Shown: one piece after another, positions 49,201-61,491 of the stretch | Position numbering within the stretch: the first letter of the stretch is position 1 | Layout: every line of letters begins with the position of its first letter | Assembly: GCA_000310025.1 (NCBI GenBank) | Contig: FN649749.1 | Span: 605,193 to 669,192 of the forward strand | Origin: Ectocarpus siliculosus | Lineage: Eukaryota > Sar > Phaeophyceae > Ectocarpales > Ectocarpaceae | Length of the DNA: 64,000 nt | Reading direction: 5' to 3' | Notes under the pieces: model-generated | Database searches by the model: none | What the model was told of the DNA's origin: nothing | What the model saw: only the letters and a program-made list of their open reading frames with translations | Made by a program: the position numbers and the translations under genes

Positions 49201-52200
49201 CGGGGAAACAACAATGCTCGTCTACAGACCAATCCTGAGATAAGCGCGTGGTACATAGCTCGGATGGAGAAAACCTCTCCTTTCGCAGGGCGGATGATCC
49301 CGGTGCAGTAAACGGAAGGGGAAAACAAAACAGCGGAAAATAACCCAGGGGTTTCCCACGGCGATAAGTTTCCGAGGGTGGTCGACAAAATAAACCCTTG
49401 GAGGGTTTCTGCGCTAACCGAGGATTAACGCCCACAACTCGACCATGCTCTTCGCGTGTGCTTTGGAATAGCTCGCAGTAAGGAAATGACATAAAAAGCA
49501 CCAGGCATGCGAAAATCCCACATGACCAGCCGTCTCTCTGCGATGTAGACAAGTTAGCTCGCAGCGATAGGATTAGGGTAAGAGTGTACAACAGGTCGAC
49601 AGTGCAGATTTTACGAAGAACGCCGAGCGGTGGACGCTATAGAAACGAAAACGTTGGGATTCGGGACTATGATAAGGCCAGTCGCTTCTACGATAAGGGT
49701 AGTCGCTTGTCTCCGAAACCTACATCACATATCTGCCCACCGCCGCCGGGATAACATCGGACACAGCGAAAGAAGTGCCACGAACGCGCGCGCGAACAAA
49801 AATGCTCGAAAAATAAGAAACTCAAATCTCGAGAGTCCACCCACCACCACAAGTCCAAGCACTCACCACGCACACGCCGCAGCGGACAGGACGAAGGCCC
49901 CGGCTCCGGTTAAGTCTGTCACCTTGTGAGTCTTGGTGGTCGCCGTGACTCCGAAGCCGATGAGGTTCGCCCCCCCTATCACTCCTGCTCAAAATGAAGG
50001 ACAAATAATCAATCCGTCAGCCACAAACACCAACTCATGGGCATCGATGGCTCCTCCTATCACCTATGCAACAGACGAAACATTTTACGCCGGTCCCCCG
50101 AAAGGTTAGCGCAGCAGCTGTGCCTCACGCACGATCCCTGTTCCAGAGTTTGGAAGACGAGGGGCGTACGGCACCATCGAGGCAGCAGCCGAGGCTGTGT
50201 GTATGATGTGTCACCTAAATTATTCACGCACAGTCTCTGTCGAGAGTGTATGGAAGAGAGTCATGAACGGCGTCGAAGCAGCAGCTGAGGCGGAGGCTGT
50301 GTGTTTTTTACTGAACATAAAGAAACCTGAACTTTTTGAAAACCAACCAGGCTAAAAACAAAGAGGAATCAAGTCCGGACACCCCGGTAAGGCTCAGCAC
50401 CTCCACATATGAACCCAATGTTGCAAAAGATGAAGCGATGATGGAGCCAATAGCTGGTTGCTCAACGACTAATGCTCCTGACCGGTGGAGGTGTTTCCGG
50501 GGCCTCACCGATTGGGTCGAAAACACTCTCGGCAGGACTCTTGGGTGAGCGGGAGCGTCAGCGCGAAATACCGCTTGCTTGATCACCGCACCAAACACGA
50601 ACGAACATCACACATGTACACACGACGAGCAGCACACACCATCCACAACTGTGCGCAGTAGGACGCCTTACTTCTGAGCCACATAACCGCCACTCGTGCT
50701 CGACGAAGGTCAAGTGTGCTAGACTACTGCTGTAATGGCAAGATGTCCAGTCTGCCCGGAGGTGACAGCTGGAGCACACTCTTCGCCCCTGCTTGACTAA
50801 TGTTTCAAGCACGGGCTTCGTGCGCTCTCCGTCTACGTGCTGTATTCCGGAGGTGGGAGGCGAAGGAATAGATGCGCACTAAACGCGTACACAATTTCCA
50901 AAACGTTTGCAACGCATATTGGTACATGTAGCACTGTGTTCATCGCTCTTTGTGCGCACGTACGATTGGTTTGCTTATACTGGCGAGCTAGAAAGCGGCA
51001 TTCTTTTCCCGACCATTTTTTCCAAATCTCACTCAGCACATGCACATGCAACCGCAACTTTGACCTCCGCGATACATGGTGCACCCACCTTCGACTATTC
51101 TACAACTGCGGTATGTACAACTATTAATATTATAGTAGGTTTGAACGTTGTGGTGGTTCTACTCTGCTCTGTACATACATGGAACATGCATACATACATA
51201 CCCGAATAACTGACCGCTGCTGGTCTGGTTGTATCCACAGCAATACTGCTGTTTGCATACACCCGGCTTGTTTCCGTTTTTCGGACTAGTTTGCCGAAAC
51301 TGATGCCGAAGGTGTCAAGAACAGAAGGAGAGACGGATATGACGATAGATATCCTTGTGTGCACGTGTGCACCGAGCAAATGGAGATTGGACGGTATTTC
51401 GGACCAATTTCCACGCTTCCCAGGGACCCGCGGGTAAGCGGTATCGCATGCACAAAGTCAAACAGTGAGGGACCCGACGAGAAGGGTACGTCGCAGCGGT
51501 GCCTACGATGACGACGGCATCCGCTCACACTTTTCCCCGACCAATATGCGTATGATATCGTAGTGCCGGAGGACAAGCCACAACAATAGTCACAAAAAGG
51601 ATATCAGTATGCATGTATCAATCTCTTAAGGACCTGTTGTTCGTATCCATACATGTATTTTCTATGATGTGCTTACAGATATGTTCACATGAAGTACATT
51701 TGTTTGGCTGCCAACGAACGTGTGTGGTGCTTCCTGCGCGTATCTACTGCTGTACTGGTCCACGAAAGTGCGAGAATAGGAAACTGCTCCATTGTGAACG
51801 GGACGACGATCCAGGCACCATCGCAAGAGCGAACGGTACTATATCTGCAACAGCAATCGTTGAACAGGAATGCTATGCTGCTGTTGACGGCGACGGCTTG
51901 GCCGCTTCACTTCGCATGGATGCGTGGATCCACAATTGATCCACCGAAAATACTTCGCACACAGCAGTCTCCACTCTACCGGTGACGCACACAAGCTGGA
52001 AGAAGCACGACGGATATGCACAGCATACAAGTACTCTATAGACAAAAATACGTGTGCCGATGACCGATACGCGTACAACAAGCCAAGCAACGCAGCACAT
52101 GAAGGGTCTTATACCAACACCAAAGCACGTCAAACCCAGAGAGAAAAAGGGGGTCGCATCATGGCTGATCGTCGACCCTGCTGCTGTACAATAATATGTA

Positions 52201-52364
52201 CAGCAGTCTCTGGAAGAGAGCTCTCGGTCCGACTTGCCTGCGGAGAATAGCAGCCCCGAGCCTCCTCCGGCCATCTTGAGCCCTGTGCGCGTAGAGAATG
52301 GTCTGAAAGCGGCAGCCGCACCACCTAGAGCATGACCGAAACCAAGCACACGCCCCGCCGCCAT
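46231..52364 (-). CDS. DUF1295 / steroid 5-alpha-reductase-like membrane protein, eight exons
   Basis: DUF1295 proteins are multi-pass membrane enzymes related to steroid reductases and isoprenylcysteine methyltransferases. The substrate here is unknown. Exons in transcript order: 52364-52238, 49984-49867, 49174-49062, 48598-48492, 48077-47934, 47514-47375, 46725-46603, 46306-46231. Phases close exactly to 315 residues. Diagnostic stretches in order: [68 protein letters not shown] (the family hallmark, residues 217-234), [16 protein letters not shown] and [13 protein letters not shown] near the end. At least five hydrophobic segments are visible. The N-terminus ([20 protein letters not shown], then RPFSTRTG) suits a mitochondrial presequence. 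The AAAAF string also resembles the heterokont plastid ASA-F cleavage motif, though the preceding hydrophobic core is weak. The first intron (2.25 kb) starts with GCAAGT, a GC donor. Confidence 0.92.
52186..52212. repeat. CTGCTGTAC...GTACAGCAG hairpin
   Basis: Nine-base perfect inverted arms are separated by eight A/T-rich bases. It lies in the first intron of the DUF1295 gene, about 30 nt past the donor. It is the clearest example of a motif scattered over the window. Confidence 0.75.
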
Positions 52365-53057
52365 GTTTCAAGGCGCTGCTGGCCCCGCCCTGCTGCCCTT
52401 GGTAGCGTAGCCTGTACTTGCACACACCACACGCGTCCGCTATTCGTCATACACAGCAGGGAGCCAGCGCGTTCACCCCACAGCACACCAGCTGCGGAAG
52501 CAGGAAGAGAAAAGAAGGAATGCCCCGTGGCGCTACAGCAGCACTACGCGAACAAGTATCACTGCTGTCTTACGAAGAAGCCAGTAGAACGTTCTTGTAC
52601 CCAACCGTCACACCAGCCCGCCGGGCCAGCCTCCCTCCGTTTGATGCTGCTGGTCGATGTTGTGTGTTTGTTCGTTTGTTCCTCCAGATGATGATAGTCA
52701 ACGAGTCTCTCTCGAACCTTTTTTTTTTTGGCACGCGCGGCACGTGACTGTCAAAACTTCCTTCGTGCGGGTTCCGCAATCTCGCTCTCTCTCTCTCTCG
52801 CAACCTGCTCAAAGACACCCGCGGCAGCTGCATCGCCCGAGTGGCCAGTAGACGACAGCCGGCCTCTCCTGCGGCGGGGGAACCACACGAGCTTAGCTAG
52901 GGGGGCGTCTCTCGAGAGGTGAGTGGCGACGATAGGAGTACCGCGCTCTGCCTCTGGAAAAGAAAGGGTGTGGTTGGGTCGCGAAGATTGGCAGCCCGCT
53001 CTCTCCACGCTCCACACCTCTTCCATTTTTTTCGTAAAACCGGCAGCAGTTGTGCTG

Positions 53058-53126
<69 letters not shown>

Positions 53127-56100
53127 CGCCACGGCGCGCACACCCACGCCTAGACCAATTGAACGCACCCACCTCAAGGTTGGGCTGATTACAGCTAGGA
53201 ACGGTACATTGCACACGGATTACTTGGAGCGCGCTTCAGAACAGCGTGCACGAAGCGAGGAGATGATGCTGGCTGTGCGCGGACATGAAGTGCCATCGTC
53301 TGTTTCAGCGTGTCTGTCACAAAAATACACAAAAGACAACATTGCGAACTCTCACGTAGCCTTTGTGTTGCTGACATCAGGCCAAAGACGGCGAGCAGTG
53401 CACCGCCTCCCTGCCGCACGAACATTGTCTTACCCGAGCAGCACGGCCGCTGCTGCTGCTGCGACTGCTGCCGCGCGGCTGATGCTGCTGTTCCGAGAGA
53501 GATGGAGAGTCCGGCGAACATCGGCAGCAGCGCCACGGAGGATTGATTGTCGAAACTGCTTCATAAAGATACGCACAACTTCACAACTTCACGAATGTTT
53601 CATCATGGAAATGCACCCTTTCATCACCCATCTCTCGCTCTCGTTGCTACACGGCGACGCCTCTCCATGTTGTTCAGCCACCATCCCCTCCGGCGTTGCC
53701 GAATCCCTGCCCGTTTCTGGTCCCCGCTCGGTAGGTCAGGCAGCTCGGCACTGACCCCATGGATGACACGAACTTTGCAACCACCACTTCGGTATTTTTG
53801 CCCTCGCAAATCTAGCAGGATAGGCCCCCCAAAGCACGTTGTTGTGCAGCGGGAGAGCTCACCTTTTTTCCGAAAGTGCTGCTGCCGCTGCTGCTGCTGC
53901 TGCTGCAAACAAAAGCAGTTGTATGCATCCGAGCGAGGGCGAGGCATTTGCTCGTTGTTGACTGTTTCATGGCCGTTTTCTCGGTGCTGCTGAAAAACAG
54001 AGCGCACCCGCTTGGCCGTACTGGCTACCCGGTGGTATTCACATTTTTTGCACACAATTGCTCGTTTGGTGGTGTTTCTTATGAAGACAAGAATCTGGGT
54101 ACATACAAGTACATACAGAACATATGTTGTAGATGTACCGTCATACGCTGCGAAAATTGGTGACGAGACACTTGAGGGGGAGCGACAAAGCTGGCCTCTT
54201 TTTCGTCGTTTGCTTCTCTCGCGAAGGCCGTGTGGGGAATAAATAACCTCAGGCGCGGCCGGTAAAGCAAGCACCACGTGTGTGTGTGTACAGCGTAGTG
54301 CAGTATCTGCGCGAGGATGCCGGAAAGATCGAAAACACTTGCCGCACTTCGTCCCAACCACGTCCGTCCACAGCAGTGCACAGGTTTTCGGACCGCTCGT
54401 ACCTCAAGGTGTGAGTCAAGTGGAAAATCGGGAATCTTGGCTTGGGCTGCAGACCTCTCTCTCTCTCTCTCTCCGCAAGCGCTGTGCGCGCGTGTTGTTG
54501 CTGTCTCTGGCCCCCATCTCTTAGCTTTGTGATGCTCCTCTAAGCTCCGTTTTGCATTTCACCGAAAACTCAAAGGATAAAAAAAACACAGCGACAACGT
54601 GAGAGAAAAAAGCTAAATATGGTGGTGCGTGCGTGTGCGTACTGTCCGGCAGTGGCTCGCGGTTTTGTAACAGCAGCAGTTTTGGCCCGGGTGATCTCGT
54701 CCTCACTTGATTTGTGCTATCTCAGCACTACAGACCATTCATTACTGAAAAGACTACCCGTTCGAGAAAGTACCGCAACAGCAGTTGTTGTATTTGTCTT
54801 CGCATAAAGTTACAATGGCAAGAGTACCGGCCGCTGCAAAATGGTCGGTGCATTCTTATTTCGAGCAGTCAGTGGGGAAGGAACCTGCTTTTTGAAGCAG
54901 GGCTGTGCCCCTGTCGAGAGAGAACAACAGACGAGGTTCTCTTCGCTCTCGGGAGAACAAGAGGGACAGCAGCAGATAACAAGATTGTGGTGTTGTAGCC
55001 CCCCCCCCCCCCCCTCCCCCAGACTCGTGTTTGGTGTTTTTTTTCGTGGCAAGAGCGTGTACCCCTGCCCTACCTTCTCCCTTTCGTCGTGTTTGGTCGT
55101 TCGTTCGTTACGCGCAAACGTGTCACGGATGCTGCCCCGCACTGCTGTTCGGTACCTTGGTTGGGTACATCCGTGCATGTTATTTTTCCTCCTCGTCTTC
55201 TTCTTCCAATAATTTCCCATAATTTCCGACGAGTTCCCACCGGCAGGCTATGACGTAAGCAACACCACACTGACATTTTTCTGTAGGTGGTCGTCAGCGC
55301 ACTGCTGCTGCTTGTAGCAAAAAACTCTTTGGCAAATGATTGGCGGAGAAGATCGAGAAAAGAAGACAGCCGCGGCGTGGCGTGTGCCCCAACCGCTCGC
55401 CCGCCCACGCGCGTGTTGGCTTGCAACCTAAATATTTAGTGTTGCTATGCTATACTCGCTCGTACAGACATTCGCACCTCATCCAGCTCGCACTCTCGCT
55501 GCCCACTTGTGGATATGGTTGGGCGGTCCCCAGACTTGAACAACTCACGTTCATGCATGTGCATGCGCTTGCAGTGCACCAGAGCCAAATATTTTCTCGT
55601 TTGCCCGTCTTGTCTCTGCTGTAATTTTTTTCAACGTCATGTGTGTTGGGTGTTGGTTACTCAATACAGAGAAGTATTTTTGTTTGTGCGTAGTTGCGTA
55701 AAAAAACACAAAACATGAGTTTCCTATGAAGTCATTTTTATTTCCTTCGCCCCTAAAACCCAACAATCATTTGAGTTCAGTGGAAAACACCTCAATCTTT
55801 TTTTTTGCGGTCATTTCAAGTAATTTCCGAATGTTGTTTCAAGTCGTGCTACCGGAGTATCATACTTGTATGCATGTGCATAGATCCGCTACTGCTGTAC
55901 CGAGGAGAGCGGAAAGAGAGAGAGAGAGAAGCACAAAGACGCCGGAGACCATGCCACCCCGTGCGTTAAGAAACGCGGATAGGATAGGATAGAATAGGTG
56001 CGTGTTGACTTGTGCAGCGATGCCTTGTTCTTCTTTTCCATTACTTCTGTTGCGCCTATTTTCATGGTTGTCCCTGCTGTCTTGTGGTGTTGGTTGGTTA

Positions 56101-57270
56101 TTTGTGTTAATTTTATCGTCGACAAGACCTCGGGGCTCTTCCATATAGGCGTGGTGTGCATGGCAGCAAGAAATTGTGCAGCATTTTGAGTTGTACGGCT
56201 GTGCCAAGTTCCTGTGGTGTGCCGTTTTTATTTTGTTTGAATGGTTGTTTTTGATCAGGGACATGTTCAGGCAGTAGTACACAAAAGAAGACAAGAAGTG
56301 ATAGAATTTTCGGTGGCCTTCAGGGATTTGTGGACCGAGTTTATGGCGAACGCGTATCGACCAAGGATTGAAGGCACTTGCAGAAATGGAAAAATATGAA
56401 ATGTGAAAAAATATGGTGTGAACGAAGGTCCGCTGACGCGTCCGGCCAGAACGAAACCGTAACCGTTGGGAGCCAACCGAGAGCGTGAGCGTTTTGGAAC
56501 GGTGCCCACCGCTTCATGTGCGTCTCCCTGGAGAAGGGCGTGTTGATTTCAACGGTCTTGATCTTGCGTTCCGTTATTTTAAGTCTTTCGAAAAGCAAGC
56601 ACGCTTGCTCTCTTCCGTCGGGGGTTCGGAAAATCTACAAGTAGCCATTTATCGGTACAGCATCAGCCTTGTCCTCTATCCGAGTCACCAGTGAAGGTCG
56701 GTAGGCGCAGGAGACGGCACCCTTGCTGCGGCCGCAGCCCCTTTCCAGCTGGTTGTGCCGACAGCAGCTACGCAACGTTCCAAGACTTACAATACCTTGA
56801 TTCTTACCGCCAACAGCAGTTTGGCATTCGTTGGCGGTTTCGGCGACGAAACGCGTTCCTGTCATGGAGCGTGATCTGTCCGCCCGTCTTCGTGAGGTGC
56901 AACAGCGTTGGTACAGCAGTACCCCAACTGATCTGTACGCCAACCGTCTTGTGGCAAGAAGACGAAGTAAAAGTTGGTGAGCCCCTTGTCTTGCACCTGG
57001 GAGTGAGTGCAACATTGGCCCGGCATCCATCCACACGACCCGCAGCCTGATCAGGTATCTATTTGCCACCCTCCCAAGTTTGCCGGCGCTGACATGTCCT
57101 TTGTTCGATTCTTGCTTCCCCGCGTGTTGCTGTCCGCTTCGCCCTCGGCGCCAGGTTGAGGAAACCAGACTCACTCATTTGTATCCCGCGCCCGGGCGAC
57201 CTGGACAAGCAAGCCCCTCCGGCGAGCAGCCAGGGCTACAGCAGGGGCACACTCCGCCCCGCGTGGACTA
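52365..57270. other. Spacer between divergent DUF1295 and ankyrin genes
   Basis: This is about 4.9 kb without a supported gene. It is rich in simple repeats: GA/CT runs (52785-52800, 53093-53120, 54456-54475, 55914-55930) and CTG/GCT runs (53055-53090, 53445-53475, 53877-53907), plus a C tract at 55000-55015. The longest frames (53050-53754 plus, 53624-54361 minus) run through these repeats and match nothing I know. Both promoters should lie here. Confidence 0.55.
53055..53121 (+). repeat. (CTG)n next to (GA)n
   Basis: About ten CTG/GCT units run directly into about fourteen GA dinucleotides. Confidence 0.9.
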
Positions 57271-58998
57271 ATGGAAGGAGGCAAGAACGGCAGCGTCTTC
57301 GACAGAGCCTCGCTTCGCGGCAGGGGGGAGGACCTCCTCGTCATCGTCCTGAAGCGCAGCAGCCGGGCCCAAAGCACGGAGTGGCTCCGGTTCCCCAGGG
57401 TGCTCTCCCCGGACGCCAAGTGCCTGCTGCAGAAGAGGGAGCAGTGCTGCGAGATCCGCCGCAAGGGCGAGGACATCCTCGAGTTCGTCATGGCGCGGGC
57501 GTCGGACGAGCAGTGGTGCAGGTGGCTGCGCTTGCCGTTGGAGCACGCCGTGGAGGCCGGCAAGGGGTGGTTGGTCGAGCCGCTGCTTGCGGCCGGAGCG
57601 GGGCTCGCCGGCGCCGTCGGCGGCGGCGGCCGAAGAGAAGGCGGAGGGAAGGGAGCGGGTACCGCGGCGGTGGCGGTGCCGGGGCCTGGCAAGCCCAGCT
57701 GTAGCGGCGGCGGTTGCAGCGGCGGTTGCAGCGGCGGTGGGTCCGCCCCGCCTTCCCCGTCACAGGAATCCCCCTCTGTTTCTACACCGGCGTCCTCGTC
57801 GTGCGGCCACACGCCCCACCGCACCCCCGTCAAACAACAAGCGGGTTTGGATTTCGCGTGGGCCTGCAGCGCTCCTTCCACGCCGCCGTCGTGCTCTACC
57901 GGGCCGCCTTCTATTCGGCCGGATGGAGGCGAGCCGTCAGCTTCGTCCGGCTGCAGCAGGAACTTCGGGAGCCAAGCACCACCGTCCTCTCCGCGGTGCG
58001 GTTCCCCAGGAGCCAGCAGCTCCCCGTCTCCATCTTCTTCCGGTTCCACCTCCTCGAATGGGTCCGACCACGCGTCGTCGCATTCCCCCACGGCCGCCGC
58101 CATCGCCAGCGTAACCAGCGACCCCCTGTGCCTGCACCGCGCGACCATGGCTCGCGACGCGGGCCTCATGCGCGAGCTCTTGGCCGCCGGAGTCGACCGG
58201 AACGCGGTCGACCTCTGGGACTGCACGGCCTTGCACCGCGCGGCCGAGCAGGAGCGGTCCGCGGAGCACGTGCGGCTTCTCCTGGCCGCGGGGCTAAACG
58301 TGCGGGCGCGGGATATGGAGGGTTACTCGCCGCTCCATTTCGCAGCCGCCCGCGGCGCCGAGACCGCGGTCGTGGACCTTCTCGCTGCCGGGTCCTGCCT
58401 ATCGGACCGCGGCAACAACGGCGACAGCCCGCTGCATAGCGCGGTCCGGTTCCTGTCCCTCCCGACCGTGCGCATCCTGCTGGACTCGGACGCGGACGAG
58501 GCGGCCAAGAACAACGACGGTCAAACGCCGAGGGAAGTGACCGGCGTGCACCCGGACGGCCGGCCGCTGGAGAACCAGCCCGGCCCGGTCGTGCCGCGTA
58601 AGATCGTGGCCCTGCTCGATGCCGCCGTGCTGCGGCGCAAGTGGAAGCGGCGCGGGTGGCTCGTCATGCTCCGGGCCAGGGCCCAGAGGCAGGCGGCTCT
58701 CGAGCTGGTCGAGGCCGCGAGGACCGGCTGCGTGGTGATCGTACGAAAAGAGGACGAGGGCGTCGCCGCGGGGGGCAGTGATGCCGAAGCCAGACCGTGT
58801 GAGAGCGGGGCTGATGGCGGTGGCGAACCGGAGAAGAGCGAACCGGAGAAGGGGTGTGGTGGTGGTGGTGATCGTGATGGGTGTGGTGGTGGAGTGGCAG
58901 TGCCAGAGCGAAACCAGTCGGAATTTTATCATCTCGTGGGGCAAACGACTCTTCTGACCGAGGAGGGCGTGTTCCAGAAGGTCGTGCAGTTTTTGTGA
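57271..58998 (+). CDS. Ankyrin-repeat protein, single exon
   Basis: This is a 575-residue frame with no intron needed. The first ATG follows directly on a TAA-overlapping context at 57270. Residues 1-115 form a conserved-looking helical block (LRFPRVLSPDAKCLLQKREQ, ILEFVMARASDEQWCRWLRL, PLEHAVEAG) that I recall at the front of many brown-algal ankyrin proteins. Residues 115-283 are a G/S/P-rich linker. About four ankyrin repeats follow (about 284-425), shown by TALHRAAEQ, SPLHFAAARGAE and SPLHSAV. A basic helix LRRKWKRRGWLVMLRARAQR (about 448-470) is IQ-like, and the tail is glycine/glutamate-rich with GGGGDRDGCGGGVAVPE. Ankyrin repeats bind protein partners; no catalytic domain is visible. 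GC content is much higher than in flanking DNA, and it throws long shadow frames on the other frames and strand. Confidence 0.88.
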   Translation: MEGGKNGSVFDRASLRGRGEDLLVIVLKRSSRAQSTEWLRFPRVLSPDAKCLLQKREQCCEIRRKGEDILEFVMARASDEQWCRWLRLPLEHAVEAGKGWLVEPLLAAGAGLAGAVGGGGRREGGGKGAGTAAVAVPGPGKPSCSGGGCSGGCSGGGSAPPSPSQESPSVSTPASSSCGHTPHRTPVKQQAGLDFAWACSAPSTPPSCSTGPPSIRPDGGEPSASSGCSRNFGSQAPPSSPRCGSPGASSSPSPSSSGSTSSNGSDHASSHSPTAAAIASVTSDPLCLHRATMARDAGLMRELLAAGVDRNAVDLWDCTALHRAAEQERSAEHVRLLLAAGLNVRARDMEGYSPLHFAAARGAETAVVDLLAAGSCLSDRGNNGDSPLHSAVRFLSLPTVRILLDSDADEAAKNNDGQTPREVTGVHPDGRPLENQPGPVVPRKIVALLDAAVLRRKWKRRGWLVMLRARAQRQAALELVEAARTGCVVIVRKEDEGVAAGGSDAEARPCESGADGGGEPEKSEPEKGCGGGGDRDGCGGGVAVPERNQSEFYHLVGQTTLLTEEGVFQKVVQFL

Positions 58999-61490
58999 AA
59001 GCTAAGGTGAGAAAGAGACGCGCCGGCGCGTTCGTTTTTTTTTCTGGTGCTCTGCTGTACCGCTGCTGTGTGTGTTGTACGGGGAAGGGAGAAATGCTGT
59101 CGGTACATGTCGATAGCTCGCTCGCTGCCTCTCCACAGGTTTTACCCGGATAGGCGTGCTGGTATAGAAGGAAACCAGGCCGGAGAGGTGTAGCACGAAC
59201 ATAACGTACCATATAGTATCTGCTGGAGAGAGACAGGATCCGCACCCGCAAATAATGCCATTGCGATCGAGCCAAGTTTGATATTTTCTCCATTCCTTCC
59301 TTCCGCACTGCCGCCGCTGCCGGTCTTGTTGCCGACGTCGCCCCCGTCTCCCCTGTTTGCTCTTCCGTGTTGACCTTATTTCTAAACCGATTAACGCGTG
59401 AGCCAGAGGCCTGGAGCCAGCGAGGTGACACCGTTGTTGTGTGGGGTGCGACAACAGGGATTGGGCTGTGTTAGTCCAGTCAGGTCGTGGGTTGAATTCA
59501 CCTATTTATTCATGCGGTCAGCTTGTTTTTTAGTCCGGCCGGCCTGAACTACTTTTGACGGTGGGTTTGGTGAGTTTGTCGGGGTTAGACGTTGCGCGGA
59601 TGACAATTGTGTGTTAGTTCCTTTTTTTTTGTCGTTTTCTTGCTTGTGTTGTTGTTCGTGGTAACCGTTGAAATGATGGATGATTGATTTTGTTACCTGG
59701 CTGTTTGGTTTAATTGACTTCATGACGAAGCGGTGTCTTTTCGGGATAGATGCTTGGATTCGTGAGACCGAACTTGAAGCGTAGACACTAGGAAGAGGAT
59801 GGGGTTCATGATGGGTGGGTGGGTGCGTGTGGATCGATTGAACCGGGAGGGGCTGTATGAGGAATCTTGACTTTCGTGCTTGGGGGGGAGGGGGCGCGCA
59901 TGTGCTTGGCGCTAGGTAGGGCATTTTTTGTTTCGTGTTAAGGGATCTCTTGGTTGTGTTTTGTCGGTCTTGTTCTCTCTTGCTTGCATTCCGGAATGTT
60001 GCGTGCCATGTGTCCTCGTGTTTGTTCGCAGCGTTGGGTTTCCTCTTGGGAAGCAGCGGTGACATTAGTGGTCGTAGTGGTGTACAGGAGGGCGTTGGGA
60101 GCGAAAAGCTGAAGGACGGCGACGACGAGTTGTTGTCGTGTCTTGGTTTCGCTCATCAAGTCCTCAAAAGGGTAGAATTTTCGAGCCATCGTGCTCCCCT
60201 TGTGTATTTGTTTTCTTGTTTCATCGGGCTTTCGATTGCTCGATCGTTCCCGAGGTGTCGCTGCCAAGAGCAGCGAGCGTTGGCGTTATGTTGCCTGTTT
60301 CTTCCGCGTTTGGTGGCACACCCGTCGCGATTTTGACGGCACAACAACACTGGCACGGGGCGGGGGTGTTATCTATCGTCCCCCGACCTGGCGGACCACG
60401 AATTATCTTCGAGCAATCTCATGGGGTGAATGATTGACTCGTTGATTTGCTTGGATCATTCTTGTTGTCATTTTCGGGTCGATTTTATCCCCACCCCTCT
60501 TCTCGGTATCTATAGTAGGATATTTTATTGTCGGACACAAAGCCAAGCGGTGATTATTGTATTGCCTTATTTTCGGACCAGCTTTGCTTTGGTGGCAGGA
60601 AGGGAGCCTATTTTTGTTCGACAATCAGGAACAAAGGACGGGCCAGGACACCACGTGTGCAGACGTGGCAGTTGATGAGGACAGGAGGGGTCACAGCAGG
60701 CTCGAAAGCCTGCCAAATGGGGGGGGGTGAGGTTGTTCGACGTGGAAAGAGCCGTTCGAGCATGACTCGCAGCCTAACGTTGGAAACGACATGGAAGTGG
60801 CAGCGTACAGGAGATTTAGTGACTTCAAGGGCGCGGGGGGGGGGAGTTGTGTACAGGGGCAGGCGGGGTATTGGCGGGGGGCTAGTGCGCATCGCTTGTG
60901 TAAGGTTGGTTTGGTTCGCAAATGCTAAACCGAAGCGCTCTGTATTTTGCCGTGAGAGGCTGTCGTGGGCGAGGGGAGGGGGCGACGTGTTTGAAGTCGT
61001 CGGAGGGTGGTTGTTTGGCTTTTTGCTGTCAGCGCATTGAGAGTTGATCTGAATCAGGGCGCATCTGGTTGATGGTAAGAGTCTACAAAATGTTAAAACT
61101 CAAAAGCGACTTGCAGAAGAGCGAACACAGGAGACAACGGAGTGTCTATCCGCGGCAGCTGTAACATTATTCTTTTTTTCACAACGCAAAGACAAAACAT
61201 AACATAACAAGAGCGTTGACAACTCAATCTATGAGCAACCCGTTTGTGAAGCAGGCGGCTTTCTTTGCGGTGGGCAGTTTTCAATCTGTGATCTATCTAT
61301 CTCGTGTGGTGTATCGGTTTCGACCATTCATCCATCGGGTTGCGGATTATTTGATTATTTGACGCATTTCGGACAAGTGGTGTGGTGAGTTCTCTTGGCA
61401 ACTAGGACGGCGAAGGCAACAGAAGTAGGGTGTGTTGTTGCACCTTGTTGCGTCGCAGTGCAGCTCGGACACACGCCGGACGCGCCCGGA
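58999..61490. other. Spacer after the ankyrin gene
   Basis: I see no supported gene. A 170-codon plus frame at 60528-61040 is glycine/arginine-rich, has no splice logic and matches nothing I know. Short C/G homopolymers occur at 60720-60730 and 60835-60845. Confidence 0.5.
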
Positions 61491-61491
61491 G

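Noticed and set aside
53050-54361. 234-codon plus and 245-codon minus frames
   Set aside because: Both run through CTG and GA repeats and have no recognisable domain or splice partners.
57171-58226. 351-codon minus-strand frame and 241-codon plus frame at 57714-58439
   Set aside because: They are shadows of the GC-rich ankyrin gene; neither shows domain features, while the 57271 frame has clear ankyrin repeats.
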